Shown in pieces: positions 5,953 through 8,087 of a stretch of 8,087 bases of DNA. Positions within the stretch are counted from its first letter, which is position 1. Each line of letters starts with the position of its first letter. Source of the DNA: JBEKCP01 sp050014815 (GTDB taxonomy: Bacteria > Planctomycetota > Planctomycetia > Pirellulales > Thermoguttaceae); NCBI GenBank assembly GCA_050014815.1, contig JBEKCP010000262.1, forward strand, positions 1-8,087, read 5' to 3'. Position numbers and translations under genes: made by a program. The notes under the pieces are model-generated. The model ran no database searches. It was not told the DNA's origin and saw only the letters and a program-made list of their open reading frames with translations.

Positions 5953-6032
5953 TCATTTAAAAAGAGACACAATCCACCACACGCACCCCGCAATCATGGC
6001 AAGCAGTGGCACACGGGCACGAGTAATCCAGG
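5953..6032 (-). other. Hidden hydrophobic reading frame just beyond the ABC permease stop
   Basis: In the -1 frame relative to the permease, the sequence crossing its TAG stays open to a TGA at 5955-5953. It encodes WITRARVPLLAMIAGCVWWI followed by VSLFK. This is a convincing single transmembrane segment with a positively charged flank. Only a GTG at 6012 or an ATG at 5997 could start it independently, and neither has a Shine-Dalgarno. It could be reached by a -1 shift at the heptamer 6048-6042, could be a permease tail lost through an indel, or could be chance. Confidence 0.35.
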
Positions 6033-7370
6033 CTAACGGATAGGGCCCGTCCCTCGAACCCGCCGGAGACCCCAGGCCGCCAGCAGCGAGAAACACAGCA
6101 CCGCGACGTTCATCTGCGCAGGCGGAAAATCGTAACGGTTGGCCAACACGAACCCGAGGGTGTTGGTGGCCAGGGCCACCACGGGTGCCACGAAGAACAT
6201 CGGGCGGACCTCCCGGCAGAGGTTCTTTGCCACCAGGGGCGGCAGCACCAGGCCCCCGAACGTGAAGAGCATTCCGGACGTGCGGATCGAAAGCCCCACG
6301 ACGAGGCCCAGCCACAGCGATTCCGCCGCGGCCCAGCGGCCGACCTTCATTCCGGCGGCAGCCGCCATCGAAGGGTCCATGACCAGCAGGAGCAGTCTCC
6401 GGCCGGCGGCCAGCAGGAACACAAGAGTCGCCGCCACCAGGACGCTGAATACGCCCACGTCGGTCGCCGTTGCCCCGATAATGCTCGATGAATGGATCCG
6501 GTGGATTTCCTCCAGGCCGTGGGGGCTGTGAGCCACAACCAGCACGGAGAGGCTGGTCGAGAGCAGGAAGACCCAGCCGGTGATGGCTTCGTGGCTTTCG
6601 CGCTTCGCCCGGTCGGCCCGGGAAGTTGCCAGCGCCGCCAGCACGGAGAAAGCGACCGCCATTATGACCTGGAAACTGTCGCAGCAGAGCCATGACGGGC
6701 TGTGCGCCAGGGTGCTCCCTTCGCTGTGCAGCGGAAACACGCTGCTGGCGGCCAGCGCAATGGCAATCCCCAGGGTCGATGCCGCGGAGACCGCGGCCCC
6801 AAGGAACACCTGGTCGCGGGCGACGACCATCACGCCCACCAGCGCCAGGAGCACGCCGACCAGCCAGCCCACAAGATAGCTGTTGTGAAAGAGCCGCCAG
6901 GAAGCAAAGAACGATTGGATCGCGCCGAGTTCCGATCCCTCCGTTGGCGCGGAACCGGTCGGGGGCAGATCGCCTGAGGCGGGACCGGGCGCCTTGGGGG
7001 CGCTGGTATCCGATGGGCCGAGCGATTCCACCGCGCGGTCCAGCGGCGACCGCCCGGCCGGCGGACGGGGGTCTTCCGCCTGGAGTTCCCGGGCAGACAC
7101 GGCGCCGAGCACCACCGCGGCGAGCAAGAGGGGCAGGCGTCGACCGACGAAGGGGAGGGCAGAGAGTGGCCCACGAGTGCCTTCTCGCGTGATCCTGGAG
7201 TCTTGCAAATCTGTCCCCTCTCCCTCTGGGAGAGGGGCAGGGGGTGAGGGCTTTGGGAGCGTGTGTAAACAAGATACGGCGTTTTCTCGGCCAACCGCCC
7301 TCACCCTGCCCTCTCCCGGCGGGAGAGGGGAACTCGAATCTGCATTTTGCAAGAGTCCGGTGATTTCCAT
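6033..7370 (-). CDS. Metal ABC transporter permease (ABC-3/ZnuB family) with an unusual N-terminal extension
   Basis: This is the inner-membrane channel subunit of a zinc, manganese or iron importer, paired with the ATPase encoded just upstream. The ABC-3 core spans about residues 160-445 (285 residues, the usual size) with about eight hydrophobic helices. YLVGWLVGVLLALVGVMVVA (165-184) corresponds to the first family helix, and SGMLFTFGGLVLPPLVA (365-381) is a typical late motif. The ATG at 7370 lies 5 nt after the ATPase stop, suggesting coupled translation. Residues about 5-58 are encoded by the inverted-repeat element at 7197-7358 and are unlikely to be functional. Next come a signal-like helix (79-95, ending VSARELQAED) and a Pro-rich segment (101-145), probably outside the membrane. 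An alternative start is TTG at 7208 (residue 55) with GGAGAGGGG just upstream, although that sequence is repeat-derived. The core identity is secure; the start and the metal are not. Confidence 0.85.
   Translation of the reverse strand: MEITGLLQNADSSSPLPPGEGRVRAVGRENAVSCLHTLPKPSPPAPLPEGEGTDLQDSRITREGTRGPLSALPFVGRRLPLLLAAVVLGAVSARELQAEDPRPPAGRSPLDRAVESLGPSDTSAPKAPGPASGDLPPTGSAPTEGSELGAIQSFFASWRLFHNSYLVGWLVGVLLALVGVMVVARDQVFLGAAVSAASTLGIAIALAASSVFPLHSEGSTLAHSPSWLCCDSFQVIMAVAFSVLAALATSRADRAKRESHEAITGWVFLLSTSLSVLVVAHSPHGLEEIHRIHSSSIIGATATDVGVFSVLVAATLVFLLAAGRRLLLLVMDPSMAAAAGMKVGRWAAAESLWLGLVVGLSIRTSGMLFTFGGLVLPPLVAKNLCREVRPMFFVAPVVALATNTLGFVLANRYDFPPAQMNVAVLCFSLLAAWGLRRVRGTGPIR
7197..7358. repeat. 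Inverted-repeat element (MITE/REP-pair-like) inside the permease 5' end
   Basis: The left arm (7197-7251) and right arm (7297-7358) are inverted copies around a 45-nt centre. The outer ends are GGAGTCTTGCAAAT and, read from the other side, GGACTCTTGCAAAAT. The inner part of each arm holds a hairpin: CCCCTCTCCC-TCT-GGGAGAGGGG (7215-7237, perfect 10-bp stem) and CCCTCTCCC-GGC-GGGAGAGGG (7309-7329, perfect 9-bp stem). Both continue into CAGGG..TGAGGGC. The right arm has about 10 nt extra between the end and its hairpin. No transposase is encoded. It looks like a non-autonomous element or a paired REP sequence lying within a coding region. Confidence 0.8.
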
Positions 7371-7375
7371 AAGTC

Positions 7376-8087
7376 TTACCCGAGTCTTACATTGACCGAG
7401 CCGCTTGCCCCGGAAGAGACCTCGATCTGGACTCCGTAGGCCTCGGCGAGCCTTCCCGGGTGCAGGATTTCCCGAGTGGGGCCCGCCTCGACGCGGCCGT
7501 CATGGACCAGGGCGAGGTGGGTGCCGTAGCGGGCCGCGACCGCCAGGTCGTGGGTGACGAGGATCACGGTGAGTTGCTCGGTGCGGTTGAGGTGTTCCAG
7601 CGACTCGTAAAGGGCCGTTTCGACCGACAAGTCCAGCCCGCTGGCGGGTTCGTCGGCCACCAGGAGGCGAGGCCGGCGGATCAATGCGCGGGCCACCAGG
7701 GCCCGCTGGCGCTGACCGCCGGAGAGCGACCAGAAATCGCGGGTTTCCATTCCCGCCAGGCCCACGGAGCCAAGCGCCCAGCCGAGGCGTGCGGCCCGCT
7801 CCGCGCGGCGGGCACGCAGACCGACCAGTCCCAAGGCGACGAACTCACGCACGGTGGTCGGCAGGGTCGGGTTCGTGCTGCACTGCTGCGGGACGAAGCC
7901 GATCCGGTCGCTTCGGAGGAAGTCGCCCCACCGTTCGAGCAGGCCGCCCGAGGGGCGCAACAGCCCCAGCATCCCCAACAGCAGCGTCGTCTTGCCTTGG
8001 CCGTTGGGTCCGATCAAAAACCAATACTGGCCGCATGAGATCCGAAGGTCCACCTGGTCCAACACGGGCCGGCCGCCGTAGCCCAGC
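7376..8087 (-). CDS. Metal ABC transporter ATP-binding protein (ZnuC-like), 5' end beyond the window
   Basis: This is the cytoplasmic ATPase that powers the permease encoded next to it. The frame is open to the right edge, and the last visible codons read LGYGGRPVLDQVDL, the usual beginning of ZnuC-type domains, so perhaps 10-25 residues are missing. Counting from the GTG at 8065, it has Walker A GPNGQGKT (19-26), Q-loop VPQQ (58-61), signature LSGGQRQR (114-121), Walker B LLVADEP (134-140), D-loop SGLD (142-145) and H-loop VTHD with His172. All residues needed for ATP hydrolysis are present. The ending with HPGRLAEAYGVQIEV is typical of zinc, manganese and iron-chelate importers. I reject the GTG at 8065 as the true start because the conserved GYGGRP lies before it. 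The gene order ATPase-permease, with a 5-nt gap, indicates one operon. Confidence 0.92.
   Translation of the reverse strand, partial: LGYGGRPVLDQVDLRISCGQYWFLIGPNGQGKTTLLLGMLGLLRPSGGLLERWGDFLRSDRIGFVPQQCSTNPTLPTTVREFVALGLVGLRARRAERAARLGWALGSVGLAGMETRDFWSLSGGQRQRALVARALIRRPRLLVADEPASGLDLSVETALYESLEHLNRTEQLTVILVTHDLAVAARYGTHLALVHDGRVEAGPTREILHPGRLAEAYGVQIEVSSGASGSVNVRLG

Noticed and set aside
5919..6032. Intrinsic terminator between the convergent GNAT and permease genes
   Set aside because: There is a short T-run on the minus strand (CTTTTTAAA near 5957-5965), but I see no stable GC-rich stem directly before it on either strand.
5953..7272. Minus-strand open frame of 439 codons parallel to the ABC permease
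   Set aside because: Nearly all of it is an Arg/Gly/Pro-rich shadow of the permease in another frame. Only its last 25 or so codons look protein-like, and these are reported separately.
7203..7351. TTGCAA on both sides of the permease repeat as a target-site duplication
   Set aside because: TTGCAA is itself a palindrome, and the flanks match over a longer length as an inverted repeat (GGA-TCTTGCAAA) than as a direct repeat, so they look like element ends rather than duplicated target.

Overview
The window is GC-rich bacterial DNA with dense coding on both strands. The organism is probably a planctomycete or a close relative. This is an inference from three things: the type of genes present, the very high third-position GC, and several short interspersed palindromes (CTAGCCCGAAGCG-type, GGGACTGTCCC-type and CCCTCTCCC..GGGAGAGGG-type) that I associate with such genomes. 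No rRNA or other marker gene is present to confirm it.

Layout, left to right. (1) Positions 1-2114 (+): a prolyl oligopeptidase (peptidase S9A) with an intact Ser-Asp-His triad. Its N-terminus is probably cut off by the window edge. (2) 2115-2300: a convergent gap holding a near-perfect 25-bp inverted repeat and a coding-like 34-codon tail in frame with the next gene. (3) 2301-3536 (-): a 12-helix MFS permease of the nucleoside:H+ symporter type (NupG/XapB/YegT-like). (4) 3537-3898: a 362-bp divergent spacer with no gene. It holds a duplicated promoter-like block, three GGGACTGTCC units and a hairpin. (5) 3899-4945 (+): a secreted protein of a conserved family without known function. (6) 4946-5918 (+): a two-gene toxin-antitoxin-like operon. 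It has a candidate autoregulated promoter, a small basic coiled-coil protein whose C-terminus resembles the toxin-binding tail of TacA/DUF1778 antitoxins, and an overlapping GNAT acetyltransferase of the TacT/AtaT type. (7) 6033-8087 (-): part of an ABC-3 family metal-uptake operon (zinc, manganese or iron). The ATPase runs off the right edge and the permease starts 5 bp after it. A solute-binding protein gene may lie beyond the window.

The most interesting part is the toxin-antitoxin-like pair. The antitoxin appears to have a coiled coil in place of the usual ribbon-helix-helix domain. The acetyltransferase has Phe where related toxins have the catalytic Tyr, and Ser at the first position of the CoA-loop motif. 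The ABC permease is unusual at both ends: a 162-bp inverted repeat (MITE-like) encodes most of its first 58 residues, and a G_GGC_CCT heptamer just before its stop could give access to a hidden C-terminal transmembrane segment by a -1 shift.

No tRNA, rRNA, CRISPR array, transposase or integrase was seen.
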